From the NCBI RefSeq assembly GCF_002127325.2, contig NC_035435.2:118647464-118711463 (forward strand): a DNA stretch of 64,000 bases. The letters are read 5' to 3'. The notes below the pieces were generated by a model. It was not told where the DNA came from, searched no databases, and saw only the letters and a list, made by a program, of their open reading frames with translations. Source of the DNA: Helianthus annuus. Its lineage: Eukaryota; Streptophyta; Magnoliopsida; Asterales; Asteraceae. This document shows positions 1-12,442 of this stretch, piece after piece (position 1 is the stretch's first letter; every line of letters begins with the position of its first letter). A program made the position numbers and the translations under genes.

Positions 1-998
1 GCTCTGGTATCTCATCCTCCAGAGTTGCCTTTTTGGTAGGTTTGGGGGGCTTTTGAGTTTTCTTTTGTTTTGGCTTTTTGAGGATTGTAGGTGTGGGTTT
101 CAAAGCGGTTGTTTTGCTGCTATGATCACCTAGAGCAGTAGACTCAGCAGCAGATACCTGAGGAGCAGTGGTAGCTGCTAAATTCTGCTCAGGCACCTCT
201 GCTTGTGTTTTGCAAGGTGTTGACATTCTTGTAAAAGTTTCAGCATTTAAGCTGTTTATTTGAAAAGAGTCACCTTGTTTTATTACATGAGCATCATCCT
301 TACCAAATTTATTTTCAAAACAATAACTTAGAAATCTTGGAAAAAGTAAGAATGGCTTTTTATCAACATTTTTAACCAAATCATTAAAGATTTCCTGGGA
401 ATAATTGAAATTTTCATCTTGGAGAATAGCATATCCCAGGTTTTGAATCTTTAATGGTATCTCATTAAAAGAAGTGGTTTTGTTTGAAACACACATAAGC
501 ATGGTATGAAACAAAAATCTTGTTGCAGGTGGAAAATTACCTTTTTGTAAGGTATCCTTTTTTATTGTATCTACATACCCCCTCTCAAGGAAATCAGTTT
601 TTAACTCGTTTTTGGGAAAAGAAGTTTTACCTTGCTGATCATCGAGTGCAAAGACTTCCGAGATGGATTGTGGTGTGATTGTGACCGCTTTACCCATTAG
701 AGAAGAGTTAATGGCTATGACATCTTCTCCTTGTTTTTCAAGGGTAATATTTTTTTCAAAACTCTCTCTGGGTTTTCAAATGAATTGGAGCATCTGCTGT
801 TAACAAAGTTTTGTACTTTGATGCAGACATGGTGTCAATGATGGAGTCGAATGAATCGGTGGTGCCTGGTTTTGTCAGAAGACCCAGATAATTGTGAGAA
901 GATTTGTATGGTATTTCGATGGGTGTGGTAGCCTTTTGAGTGGCCTTTTTGGGAGATGATTTTGAGGTGGATTTTGCAGATGACTTTGATTTTGTCAT
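1..998 (-). pseudogene. Copia-1 accessory ORF 3' of pol (broken, runs off the window)
   Basis: The ATG at 998 opens a basic Ser/Lys/Thr-rich N-terminus (MTKSKSSAKSTSKSSPKK). The frame closes near 756 and the protein continues in another frame to position 1, so there is one frameshift around 755-765. The continued part includes an LFPRFLSY-type segment, and its last visible part is Lys/Pro/Thr-rich. Its place after RNase H and the shared pattern (GYA followed by PRFL/PRFF) match the accessory ORF of Copia-2. No signal peptide or membrane segment is visible, so I do not call it an envelope gene. Its function is unknown. Confidence 0.65.
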
Positions 999-1432
999 TT
1001 TGGAGAAGAGGATCGATGAAGAAATTGATGATTTGAAAGAAGGAGATGGAAACTGCTTTGAGAAAGGAATTTTTATGAATTCGCGTCGATAGTAAAACCT
1101 TGTTTGGGGGTTTTGAAAGGGGGTTTTATGGAGGGAAAAGTGAATGCTGACGTGGCAGCGGTTACAAAAGGTCTGACCACTATGTACTGTCAACGTGCCA
1201 ACCCCTGATGAAATGAAGGACAAGTACTTTATGAAAACCACCGATGAAAGAAGATCAGTGGTTGTAACGGTAACAAATGAAGGCAGTGGGTGATTTTTAC
1301 TATTAGTAGATAGCATATCAGTGGATAAAACACTGATTTTGAACAACAGTGCTTATCAAGGAAATGCTTTTATTTTTGATTTTCTGAAAACATTTTAATG
1401 CTTTTATTTATAGAAAAACAGGATTTTGCCGT
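999..1432 (-). promoter_or_regulatory. Copia-1 spacer between RNase H and accessory ORF, with TATA-like site
   Basis: This non-coding spacer has a TATAAATA match on the minus strand at 1405-1412, about 410 bases before the accessory ATG. It also has several copies of the element's CACTGAT/CAGTGG words between 1180 and 1350. The position parallels the much stronger internal promoter candidate of Copia-2, but the sequence is AT-rich, so the TATA match alone is weak. Confidence 0.3.
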
Positions 1433-3205
1433 TTATTCCATGGTTAGCATGCCAATCCTAGAGATCAAACTTTCAAAGGTGGATGTGTCTAATGCTTTGG
1501 TTAGCACATCTGCCAGCTGATCTTTAGTTGGAACATGGTGCAGAGAAATCAAACCTTGTTCATAGCAATCCCTCACAAAGTGATGTCTGATGTCAATGTG
1601 CTTGGTGGTTGAATGGGTAACTGGATTTTTGATGATATTTTCTGCTGCCTGGCTGTCCAACGTGAGTGGTGTCTTTAAGGCAATGATACCAAAATCCAGC
1701 AACTGATTTTGAAGCCAAAGCAGTTGGGCTGTACAGCTTGCAGCAGCTATATATTCTGCCTCAGAAGTGGATGTGGAAACAGTTGCTTGCTTTTTGCTTT
1801 GCCAGGACACTAAGCAATTGCCTAGGAATTGGCACCCTCCTCAAGTGGACTTCCTTGTCTTGGCACATCCAGCAAAGTCACTATCTGAGAAACTTGGAAG
1901 CTCAATTTTACCATCAGCTGGATACCAGATACCAAGTGTGGGAGCACCTTTGAGGTATCTGAATATCCTTTTTACAGCAATAAGGTTTGACTTTCTAGGG
2001 GTTGATTGGTATCTTGCACAAACACATGTTGCAAACATGATGTCTGGCCTAGATGCAGTTAGGTACAATAAAGACCCAATCATGCTTCTATATAAAGTTT
2101 GATCAACCAAATCATCCTTCTCATCAGACATGACAATTTTATTAGTTGCAATGGGTGTACTGCATGGCTTACAATCATCCATATCAAATTTCTTCAGAAG
2201 TTCTTTTGCATATTTGCCTTGATGGATGAAAGTGCCATTTTGCAGTTGCCTTACTTGGAGACCAAGAAAGCACTGGAGTTCACCCATTGCACTCATTTCA
2301 AACTCAGCTGTCATGAGTTGCCTGAACTCTTCACACATTTTATTACATGTGCTTCCAAAGATGATGTCATCCACATAGATTTGGACAATCATCAAATCCT
2401 TTCCTCTCCATTTTAAAAACAGTGTTTTATCTATTTTACCTCTTGTGAAACCAATGGAAAGTAAAAAGGTGGAAAGAGTTTCATACCAGGCCCTTTGTGC
2501 TTGTTTCAGGCCATACAAAGCTTTATTCAGCTTGTAGACATGATTTGGATTAAATGGATCCTCAAAACCTGGAGGTTGACAAACATAAACCTCCTCTTGA
2601 ATCTTACCATAGAGGAATGCACATTTGATATCCATTTGGTACACCTTGATGTTGTGGTTGACAGCAAAGGCCAGAAATAGTCTGATTACTTCAAGTCTTG
2701 CTACAGGGGCAAATGTTTCATCATAATCAATGCCCTCTTCTTGTCTGAACCCTTGAACCACAAGCCTGGCTTTATTCTTGACAACAATACCCCTTTCATC
2801 AGTTTTATTTTTGAAGACCCATTTTGTGCCAATAGGACTTACACCCTCTGGCAATGGTACAAGCTCCCAAACTTGTTGTCTTCTAAACTGTTGGAGCTCC
2901 TCTTGCATGGCTTCAACCCAGCTGTTGTCTTTTAGTGCCTCTTGGTACTTGACTGGCTGATGGAGAGATAGAAAACCAGCAAAAAGACAAATGTTTTGGG
3001 ATTGACTTCTTGTGAGCACCCCTTCATTGATGTTACCAATGATTTGGTCTGGTGGATGAGATTTCAAGAAGATGAGCTCTCCTTGGTATGGAACTATGGC
3101 ATTAAGTGGGGAGGGTTGCAGATGTGAATCATCTGAGCTAACCACTGCTGGTGACTTTGATGATCTAGCAGTGGCTTCAAAAGGTGGTGGAATAGGTGGT
3201 AATGG
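1433..3205 (-). pseudogene. Copia-1 pol, reverse transcriptase and RNase H part
   Basis: This Ty1/copia RT and RNase H copies element RNA into DNA in the cytoplasmic particle. The RT opens with the conserved [12 protein letters not shown] and GTKWVFKNK blocks and has the catalytic YVDD at 2366-2377. RNase H follows with SDSDFAGC, SWQSKKQ, STSEAEY and LADVLTKAL. One in-frame TGA near 1838, just after the RNase H TRKST block, interrupts an otherwise single frame ending at 1433. The upstream half of pol lies beyond Copia-2, at 15657-17293. The clean rejoining across the GTGTG duplication shows that both halves once formed one gene. Confidence 0.88.
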
Positions 3206-3210
3206 TGTGT

Positions 3211-3581
3211 GTTAGAACTTTTAAGATCGTTGATACTTGTGCTGGATTAGTTTAGTTATAGTTTGTAGCTATTTTGAATGTAAAAGGGCTTATTTTGTAA
3301 TTCTCTAGAATTTGTAACCTTGGCAAGCTTTTGGCTCTTGAATGAATATTGGTGTTGTTACATTCTATCTTTGATCTTGTGCTCAAATCTGATATCCAAG
3401 GTGTTCTATTGATTTATCTTATTGTTTGGATTCAATACAACACTTGTTGTATTCATTAATCCATTAGCTTCACCTTCATCTTTGATTATTCTTAACTTTT
3501 CATAGCTCAAACACTTAATCAATAGGTGTTTTGGGTTCAAACAACCAACCACTGCGATCCGGATTGATTTTGGGATCTACA
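3211..3581 (+). repeat. Copia-2 5' LTR, with internal deletion
   Basis: It starts TGTTAGAAC and ends GGGATCTACA. It is 371 bp against 457 bp for the 3' LTR. The missing 86 bp lie after TTCTCTAGAATT and before TGTAACC, with a short ATT match at the junction. The lost part holds the hairpin and the TATA box, so this LTR has probably lost its promoter. Confidence 0.95.
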
Positions 3582-3584
3582 ATT

Positions 3585-3596
3585 TGGTATCAGAGC
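3585..3596 (+). other. Copia-2 primer-binding site (tRNA-iMet)
   Basis: TGGTATCAGAGC lies three bases after the 5' LTR and is complementary to the 3' end of plant initiator tRNA-Met, the usual minus-strand DNA primer of Ty1/copia elements. Confidence 0.92.
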
Positions 3597-3833
3597 CTTA
3601 GTGCTCTTGGTTGTTGTGTTCTTGTTGAGATTTTTCATAGTTTTGAAGGTTTTTCAAGAGTTTCAAAGTTTTCAAATTTTTGGACTTAAAATGGATTGAT
3701 TTGGTGTGTTTAATCGATAGGTTGGTGTTAATACTTGATTAGGGAGTCATTTTGGACATTTTGATGCATCAAAACATGGTTTTTGAGCTGTTTTTGAGTG
3801 ATTAGAGGGTTTAGTTCGTGTTAAACCCTCTGT

Positions 3834-4290
3834 CCAGCGAAATTAACATGAATGCAGCGAACAATTTTTGAAGGCAGCGAAATTAATTTTTGAATATAGC
3901 GAACGTAGCGTTGAATATAACGAACATAATCAAATCGTTGAGAAACTCATCGCAGGATCATTAATTTCGACGATCATCATTCGAGCGAAATTACTGATCA
4001 TCAGCGAAATAGTGTCCGGTGACCCTTGAGCGAAATTATCGAAGGCGACTTCGAGAACTGTGATACTGAACCACAGCGTTCTTATTAAGGTAATTGGCGG
4101 AATTAATCCAACTAACGTCTGTGTTGTGTTTGTCAGCTGAATTAGCTTGTTCGCCCGTGCAGGACAACCTAGAGTACCAGCGAAGGTTGAAGATCAGCAA
4201 TATCTGTCAGCGAAAGTGAGCGAGCTTCCCTTGTCATCGGCGAAATTAACTAGGTCACTGGTCTTCTGTGACTTGTCAGCGAAATTAGCT
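3834..4290 (+). repeat. Copia-2 leader: dispersed AGCGAAATTA word array
   Basis: The 5' leader between the primer site and the gag ATG holds about ten copies of AGCGAA with the common extension ATTA. Copies are near 3834, 3854, 3873, 3898, 3983, 4001, 4028, 4180, 4208, 4239 and 4279. Spacing is irregular (10-150 bases), so this is not a simple tandem repeat. The same word returns at 12212-12290 just before the accessory ORF. Confidence 0.8.
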
Positions 4291-4325
4291 TCTGATCAGC
4301 CCTATTTTGTCAAAATCAAGCAAAG

Positions 4326-7300
4326 ATGTCGTTGAATCAACTAAGTCCAATTGCTCAAGCGGAACTTGAGGCTGGAACCACTACTCGGCCACCGAAGTAG
4401 AAAGGGGCTGAAGACTTTAGCACTTGGAAGACTCGCATTCAATCGTTCTTCGAGTACACGGACTACAATCTGTGGCTCTCTGTCACCGCTGGACCCCACA
4501 TTCCAACGGTTGTTCGAGGAGATGCGGTAGTTGCCAACAATGATGCAACTACCTTCAGTGATGAAGACAAGGCTCTAATCCAACGTGATCGTCATGCTCA
4601 TGTTGCCTTAACCATGGCACTATCAACTGACGACTGCAACATGTTTGAAGAACACCAAACTGCAAATGCACTCTAGAATGCATTGATTGAATACTATGAG
4701 GGAAATGAAGAGTTGATCGAAAGCAAGAGAGATATGGTGCAGAAACAATATGACATTTTTTGTGGAGTTCGTGGAGAAAGTCTTTCCGATCACATCAGTC
4801 GCTTTCTGAATATGATGACCAAAATGAAGAAGGCGGGAAATCCTGTCACAAATCGTGCTGCAATCAAGAAGTTGCTAGATTCACTTCCCAAGGAATGGAG
4901 CCTACAATGCATGATGATCAAGAAGGATTTCCTCAACAATCCAAACCCTGTCACTCTGTCCGACTTGATCAATACCCTAAGAGCCTTTGAAATGGATGTC
5001 AACAAAAGAGAGATGAACACTGCCAGCTACCCTCCAAAGTCAACTCAAACTTCTGCTGGATTGAAAAATGTTGCATTTCTTGCTTCAGGGGGCACCACTC
5101 CACAAGCTTCTGACTTAATCTATGCCAACGCTTCCGCAAATGCATCGAAAGCTCCACAACTTGTTGAGAAGACTATCATTGTTGACACTTAAGCGTTGAA
5201 AGTGTCCACTGAAAACGTGGCACTTTTCAACACATTTCTGAGCAGCTATGAAGCCCTGATGTCTGGGGAACTAAAGAAGGAGATGTTCACTGCTGAAGAC
5301 ATGTATCAGGTTGATCCAGATGACATGGAGGAAATGGATCTGAAATGGCAAATGGCCATGATCACCTTGAGGCTAAAGAAATTTCAACCCGACAAAACAG
5401 GAAAACGTTTGGGTCTTGGAAAAGCTGGTTTTGACAAATCTAAACATAGGTGCTACAACTGCAAGAATCTGGGCCATTTCAAGCGTGATTGTCCTTTGTT
5501 GAAAGAAGGAAACAGTGAAACCACTCCTGCTGTAAAGCAAATCACAGTTGAAGAGAACAAGAACAACGCGTCTCCTAGCACGCCAAAAGCTTTAGTCGTC
5601 GAAGACTATGATTGGAGTGAAGAAATTACTGAAGCAAAGGAGCAAGTCAACAAAGCTCTGATGGCCAAGATCTCAAGTGAATCCTCATCAAGGCAGTTTG
5701 AAAAGCAGACAGCCGGAATTCCAAAAGGAGACAATCCTGCTGACAAAGGTTTGAAAAGCATTCTGACCTCAGTGGAGCCTGAAAATGAAAAGAAGTGTGG
5801 AGAAGCAGAGGAGCATGTGTCGAAAGAGGCATCCGATCAAAAGAAAGGTAACGAAAAGGTCCCAGCAGCCGCCATGAAAGCAGATTCATCAAATGAGAAA
5901 GCTGACAAGGACTTGGTAAACAGTATTCCACTTAGTTTTAAAGAAAAATTATGCACTCCTGCATGCGTTGATGTCGTGGCACATTACAAATCGTTGAATC
6001 TAGAATATGAGAGACAAAAAGACAAAGCTTTAAAATTTAACAACGAGCTTAAACAGAATGAGGCTGCATATCAGAGAAAGTTGAATTCAACTTTAGCTGA
6101 AATGCAAAGTCTAAAAGAATTTGTGTTTAGAAAAGATTTTATCATAAACGATCTCACAGAAAGATTAGAAAAAGCTTTGAACGAGAAGAATAAATTACAA
6201 ATCATAATAGATAAATGGAATGTCAGTCAAAAGGCCTTTACTGACATTAAAAACTGCCAAAGACCAACGTTTGTGAAAGACGGGATTGGGTATAAGGATA
6301 GGCACGGAAATGAAAGAAAACTATTCTTTCCACCACATAGCAAAAACTATGTGCCTATGCCAACTCCTCATCCCGAAAACGATCTCATCAATGAAAAGGC
6401 CTCTGTTGAACAAAATGAGTTTTATGAAAATGAGACAACCGCTAACTGTTCTAAAAGTAATGCAGATCCCATTGTGTGTAAAGAAGATGTGTGCGATGAG
6501 GATGGAGACTGTGGCGGGTCAAAAATAGGAATCGGATATTCGGGCGACAGTTATTCCACCGTTAACTGGTTCGCCTGGAACTGTTCTAGGAAAAACAATG
6601 TTAAGGATGAATGTAATAATTTAAGTAGGATGGATGACTGTAATGGCCGACTGCCTAAATTTAAATCTTCGGATGACTGTAAGGGCCATGTGCCTACATT
6701 TGAGACCCGTGATCATGAACATTGTGTGTCTGAATGTCATGATTTAAATTATGCATTTTGTGATGATAAAGTTGCTTGTGAATCTCATGTATTTGTGCCA
6801 GAATTGAAAAAGAATAGTTTTGGAAAATTCCTCACAGAGGAAATTCCCGAATTTATTCCTTCTAGAACAGGTGTGACAGATTCAGAAAAGAGTGTCACTG
6901 AAGATCATGGCAATGAAGACTCAAGCATCACTGCCTCAGAAGACGAGCAAGGATCAGAAAGTTCAAGTGAAGATCAAATAGCAAGTGATGAAAGTCTAGA
7001 ATTCCCTAGTGATGAAACCCAGCAATCCTCAAGTGAAGATCAACCCACCAATGATGAAAGCTTCGAATGTTCAAGTTCTGAAACCATTGAAGACGAAGAC
7101 TCAAAAAGTTCAAACAAAGATCAAAGCTACAATGAGTCAAGTTACGAAGCAAGTGAAGAGCAAAGCTCAAGCGAGGACAACATGTCTAAAAGTTCATTCG
7201 ATTCAGACAGTGATGAAGAATACTCAGAAGATGAAAGCAGAGTGGACAAGAAAATGAAGAAAGCAGAAAGCTCAAGACTCTCATCACATACATCATCTTC

Positions 7301-7562
7301 TAACACCAAAAGACCCAGACATAAAAGATGCTTTCGCTGTGGTCACTTAGGACATACAGCAAAGCATTGTAAAACCAAGAAGTTTTCTAAACCAAAACAT
7401 GATTTTCTTACAAACGTCACATACCAACTAAATTATCTTAAGAAGTCTGTTAAAGATCTGGTTGAGTCAACAGCCTATTTTTGGAAACAAAAAGAGGCCA
7501 AAGTGGGTCAAAACCACGATAGATTCGAAATGAAGCAAATCTGGGTTCCCAAAACAAATTAA
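4326..7562 (+). pseudogene. Copia-2 gag (nucleocapsid precursor), three in-frame stops
   Basis: Gag forms the cytoplasmic particle that packages element RNA. The ATG at 4326 opens a frame kept to 7562 but interrupted by TAG at 4398, TAG near 4675 and TAA at 5190. The N-terminal half has the copia gag core (FSTWKTRIQSFF, then RDMVQKQYDIFCGVRGESL). A CCHC knuckle CYNCKNLGHFKRDC lies at 5451-5492. After it come a coiled-coil-like charged segment (about 6000-6230) and a long acidic Ser/Glu/Asp stretch (about 6900-7250). A second knuckle CFRCGHLGHTAKHC at 7329-7370 is 626 codons from the first. The frame ends with QIWVPKTN. Such a long gag is typical of Sirevirus-like elements. Confidence 0.85.
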
Positions 7563-7563
7563 T

Positions 7564-10500
7564 TTGTATATTTGTGTATATCAGAATAAACTCCAGAAAT
7601 GGCTTCGTATGCTCATGGAGTACATCTGGCACGTAGACAGCGGATGTTCAAGACACATGACTGGATTGAAGGAACTTCTGAAGAACTTTCGCTTCATCGA
7701 TGGTGATTTCGTATCTTTCGCTGGAGACGAGAAAGGAGGGAAGATCGTTGGAGTAGGAGATGTGGTGTCTGAAGCTCTCACATTGGAGAATGTCAACTAT
7801 GTTCCGGAGCTGTGCTACAATCTCATGAGTGTCTCACAAGTCTGTGACAAAGGAATATCGGTGCTTTTCAATGACATGGAATGCTTGTTCCTCAAGCCCG
7901 GATATGTTGTTCCTGCTGAAATGATCATGCTCATTGCTCCAAGACAAAACAACACATACGTGCTCAATATGAAGAATCCCAAGACAAACGACAATCTGAC
8001 CTGCTTGATCTCTAAGGCTTCAGAGTCGGAGTCACTGCTTTGGCATAGGCGATTGGGGCATGTTAATTTTAAAAATATGAATAAACTCTCTAAGTTAAAC
8101 TTAGTAAGAGGTCTTCCGATTAAGGAATTCCCATTTTCTGAAAAATGTATAGCATGCGCCCAGGGAAAGAAACACAAGAAATCGCACAAGTCCAAAGCAG
8201 TGAATACGATCACTGCGCCTCTTCAATTGATGCATATGGATCTTTTTGGTCCAATTAGTGTTAAAAGTCTTGCTAAAAGTTCTTACTGTTTGGTGATCAC
8301 AGATGATTTCTCTCGGTTTTCATGGGTCTATTTTCTTGAAGCAAAAAGCGAGACAGCTGAAGTTCTCAAATCATTCATCCCGCTGATTGAAAACGTGACC
8401 AAACTAAAGGTGAAGTCGATCAGAAGCGACAATGGATCCGAGTTCAAAAATCAGACCTACATATCCTTCTGTGCAGAAAAGGGAATTCATCTCCAATACA
8501 GTGCAGCCAGGACTCCCCAACAAAATGGAGTCGCTGAACGCAAGAATAGAACCCCGATCGAAGCTGCACGAACCATGTTGGTGGATTCAAAGCTTCCAAT
8601 CATCTTCTGGGCAGAAGCAGTAAATACGGCATGCTACGTTCTTAACAGGGTACTCATTGTAAAACCACATGGAAAGACAGCATATGAACTTCTCTTCAAA
8701 AGAAAGCCGCTCATTGACTTCTTCAGACCATTTGGTTGTTTGTGCACCCTTCTAAACACTCAGGAAAATCTCATCAAATTTGAAGCAGTGGGCGATATCT
8801 GCTACTTCATGGGGTATTCATCCACACAGAAAGCCTACCGTGTTTACAACAAAAGAACAAAGATGGTGATTGAATCTTACTATGTTGATTTTCAAGAAGG
8901 AAACTACACCAACACAGGAAGTACTCCTGATAGGTTCTATGATGTGGGTGTGATTTTTAACACCTTTGAAATACCGGAAGCAGCTCCAGAAACAGAACCT
9001 GTTGAAGACACTCAAGTTGAACCACTGTTTGACTCATCAGACATTGGTTTAACCCCGTTTACCACCCGTCTATCTCCATCATCTGCTGATCCTATTCTGG
9101 CTGTGAATGAAGCAATTGGTGACACTTCGCCTGAGAACACCCAAGAAAACGGTGCTTCTTCTTCACAGGCGAATGTGGATGAGCCAACTCAAGAAGATGA
9201 TCCACCAATGATTTACGTGGACGAACACTTCACCAACCTTCCGCAGCAGATTGAATCTCTGACAAATGCCGGATACAAGATAAATCGAAATCATCCTCTT
9301 GAAAACGTCATCGGCGCAGTCGAAGAAGGAGTACGTACACGCGGGCAGTCGTCAAGCATCAACAAAGGTCTCTTTGCAGCTTTTCTGTCACAATCCGTTC
9401 CATGAGATATCGAAGATGCTATTCAAGACTCCAGTTGGGTCCAGGCTATGCAGGAAGAGTTATCTCAATTCAGAAAGCTTAAAGTTTGGGAACTGGTAGA
9501 TTTACCTGAAGGAAAGTTTCCAATTGGTACTAAATGGGTCTTCCGTAACAAGATGGATGAACGTGGAGTGGTAATCAAGAACAAGGCCAGATTGGTAGTA
9601 CAAGGTTTTCGTCAGGAAGAAGGGATTGACTACGAGGAAGTATTTGCTCCGGTTGCACGACTGGAAGCAATCAGAATATTCCTGGCATATGCATCATATA
9701 GAAACTTCAAAGTTTTCCAAATGGATGTTAATAGTGCTTTTCTTTATGGGAAAGTAAAGGAAGAAGTCTATGTATGTCAGCCTCCTGGGTTCGAAGATCC
9801 TCATTTTCCAGGTCGCTATTTCAAATTGGACAAAGCGCTCTATGGTCTTCACCAAGCTCCACGTGCTTGGTACGAGACTTTGTCAACATACTTGTTAGAG
9901 TGTGGATACACCAGAGGAAAGATCGACATGACTCTCTTCACCAAAAAGATCGGGGAGGCTGTAATGCTGGTTCAAATCTACATCGACGATATCATCTTCG
10001 GGTCAACTAACGAGGCGTTGTGCAGAGAATTCGAGACCGTCATGAAGGCAAAATTCGAAATGAGCATGATGGGAGAGCTGAATTTCTTCTTAGGGCTAGA
10101 AGTGAAGCAAAAGGAAGATGGGATTCTCATTCATCAGGCCAAGTACATTCGGGACATTCTCACGAAGTACAACATGAACGACTGTAAAGTTGCAAGCACC
10201 CCGTTCGCCTCTCAGACAGAATTTACACTAGATCCTCAAGGAAAACCAGTAACCAAATCCTTTTATCGCTTGATGATCGGTTCTCTGATGTATTTGATGG
10301 CTAGCAGGCCGGACATTATGTGGGCAGTCTGTCTCTGTGCTCGATTTCAGACAAATCCCAAGGAATCTCATGAAACTGCTGTAAACCGCATCTTTCGCTA
10401 TCTCAAAGGAACTCCGAAGCTCGGTCTTTGGTATCCTAAAGATAGTAATTTTGATCTCATTGCCTATTCTGACAGTGATCATGCAGGTTGTAAAGTAGAT

Positions 10501-10932
10501 CGCAGGTCTGTATCAGGAGGATGTCAATTCTTGGGAAATTGTTTGATCTCATGGCAAAGCAAGAAGCAAACAACGGTGTCCACCTCAACCGCTCAGGCAG
10601 AATACACCGCAGCCTACAGCTGCTGTTCACAAGTTCTCTGGATACAAAATCAGTTGTTGGATTATGGAATCAACATCATGAAGACTCCTATATTCATCGA
10701 CAATGAAGCGTGTCTGGGAATTGTGAAGAATCCCATACACCACTCAAGAACAAAGCACATCGAAATTCGAATTCACGCAATTCGAGATGCCTACGAGAAG
10801 GGGTATATTCAAGTGGTGCCAGTGGATACAACACAGCAGCGGGCCGACATTTTCACGAAAGCCTTCGATAAAACCCGATTCAACCAGCTGGTAACCTCGT
10901 TGGAAATGGTTAATTTCCTTGAATGGAAATGA
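7564..10932 (+). pseudogene. Copia-2 pol (protease, integrase, RT, RNase H), one in-frame stop
   Basis: Pol lies in the +1 frame relative to gag and opens right after the gag stop. The protease motif WHVDSGCSRHMTG begins at 7627. The gag-pre-integrase block LWHRRLGHVNFKNM starts near 8038. The integrase has DLFGP, RSDNGSEF and PQQNGVAERKNR, so the catalytic acidic triad is present. A TGA at 9403-9405 separates the integrase part from RT. RT has [14 protein letters not shown] and a catalytic YIDD at 9979-9990 (most relatives, including the others here, have YVDD). RNase H has [16 protein letters not shown] and [10 protein letters not shown]. The stop probably arose from CGA or a similar codon by C-to-T change. 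Confidence 0.9.
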
Positions 10933-12211
10933 ATCTTGTGATCCAATTTGTCAGTAAATACTACTTAAAAAAAAGCCCGTTTGTTGAGAGTAAAACAAGT
11001 ATCGAAAAACGTCGCCCACCAAAAAGATTTTCTGTTTAAAATTTTATTTTCGGGCAAATGGACTCACGAAAATAAAGATTTTAGGGGGGATATATTCAGA
11101 AAATCCAAAAACAAATGCTTATGTCTGACTCCTGCTAGAGGAAGTGATAGAAAATTGCTAACACTTTGTCATTTCTTGCAAAAACAGAAAACAAAAAGAA
11201 ATCGGAGTACCAAGCAACGACGTGTCGGTAGATTCAGCAACACCGACGAGTAAACTGCTGTTAGGGAGCAAAACATAATGTCTACACAAGAATTCTGGCT
11301 TTTCTCAGGCATTACGCATCTCAGTGGGTAACACGTCGCGGCATATGGCTTAATGGTCTTGAATCTTGCGTTGACAGATTGCCAAAGTCTGAGATTTCGT
11401 GTCTTTATATTGGTATTTCATTCGGAGGATATCATAGTTGTTCTTCAGCTGCATCCAGATACATGCTGACCTAGACGCTATGATTTTCTTTTAATAATAA
11501 GTGTCTTAAAAAAGGCCAAACCCTTCCTAATAAGCGCCATCTTTGGCCAAATCCCTTCTCGTAATAAGCGCCAATTTTTGGCCAAACACCTTGGACAGAT
11601 CAGTTTGGTAACTCTGCTGTACGGTAGTACTGACCTGTTCACCGAACTATCTGTCATAGCCCTCGATAGTTCTTGGGATCTCTGTTGTACGAGAGTACAG
11701 ACCTGATCTCCGTTCTATCGTTGAAGAGAATGAAACCAATATACTGACCAGTTATCAGGAATCTTTGCGCATACCTTGATCGCGGGGGTATGTCCTGATG
11801 TGGGACTCACGGGGGCGTAATGATTCTATTCTCAATAGCTTGTGTGGGGGCCATCGAAGACTTGTCAATATTACCAAAAACATGATAAAAGCGCTCTCCG
11901 AAGGCATGTTGAAAGAAGGATGCATGGATTTAAGCGGACAAACATACTGGCAGTTTTTCATGTGCCCTGGTTAGTAAATAATAATAATAATATATAAAGA
12001 ATTTGGCAAGTGTTGGCAATATGATCTTCTGCAGGTAAGTTCGATAAGCGTCGAATATTCCAAGAAAATTTGCATCAAATGGATCCTCCCAGAGCTGGAA
12101 ATTTAAAGTTCGGAGTCAAATGGCCCAAATCTTATTAAGTCTGTGAATATTACGAAATAAATAATTTTTTAAACAAAATTGGGCACGTTTTACGAGAAAG
12201 TTTGAAATTTA
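10933..12211 (+). other. Copia-2 non-coding spacer between pol and the internal promoter module
   Basis: No convincing coding frame is present. It holds a second purine tract (11083-11090) and a degenerate direct repeat at about 11505-11595, where an AATAAGCGCCA...TTGGCCAAA unit occurs twice. It also holds two related segments at about 11603-11660 and 11670-11720 around CTGT(A/T)GTACG...GTAC...GACCTG. Function unknown. Confidence 0.6.
11083..11090 (+). promoter_or_regulatory. Copia-2 second polypurine-tract-like site
   Basis: TTTTAGGGGGGATATATT here closely matches the true 3' tract TAGGGGGGATATT next to the 3' LTR. It lies about 150 bases after the pol stop. An equivalent copy follows pol in Copia-5 near 49617-49640. 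Confidence 0.6.
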
Positions 12212-12313
12212 CGAGCGAAATTAAAAGATTTGGAAAATATCTCCGGAGGCAGCGAAATTAAGATACCAGCGAAATAATAATTTCGCTGGCTATCTGATTT
12301 TCCGTATATATAG
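12212..12313 (+). promoter_or_regulatory. Copia-2 internal promoter-like module (word copies, hairpin, TATA)
   Basis: Four copies of GCGAAAT lie between 12212 and 12275. A hairpin spans 12261-12295: arms AGATA + CCAGCGAAAT, loop AATA, arms ATTTCGCTGG + TATCT with one bulged C. TATATATAG starts at 12305, 15 bases after the inner arm. The 3' LTR has the same arrangement with a 14-base gap. The accessory ATG follows 130 bases after the TATA box. I infer a promoter for a separate accessory transcript. Confidence 0.6.
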
Positions 12314-12442
12314 CCTCCAACCGTCATTATCCAAAGTTTTCAAAAATCATTCATCTTCTTCATCACTTAAAACCGAAAGCTTTCTTTAATATTTCAAAAT
12401 TTCCCTCACAAGATTTGTTTCCGATCAAAGATCATCAACAGT

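Noticed and set aside
1767..2960. Plus-strand frames over the Copia-1 RT region
   Set aside because: They are shadows of the minus-strand RT/RNase H, which has clear conserved motifs.
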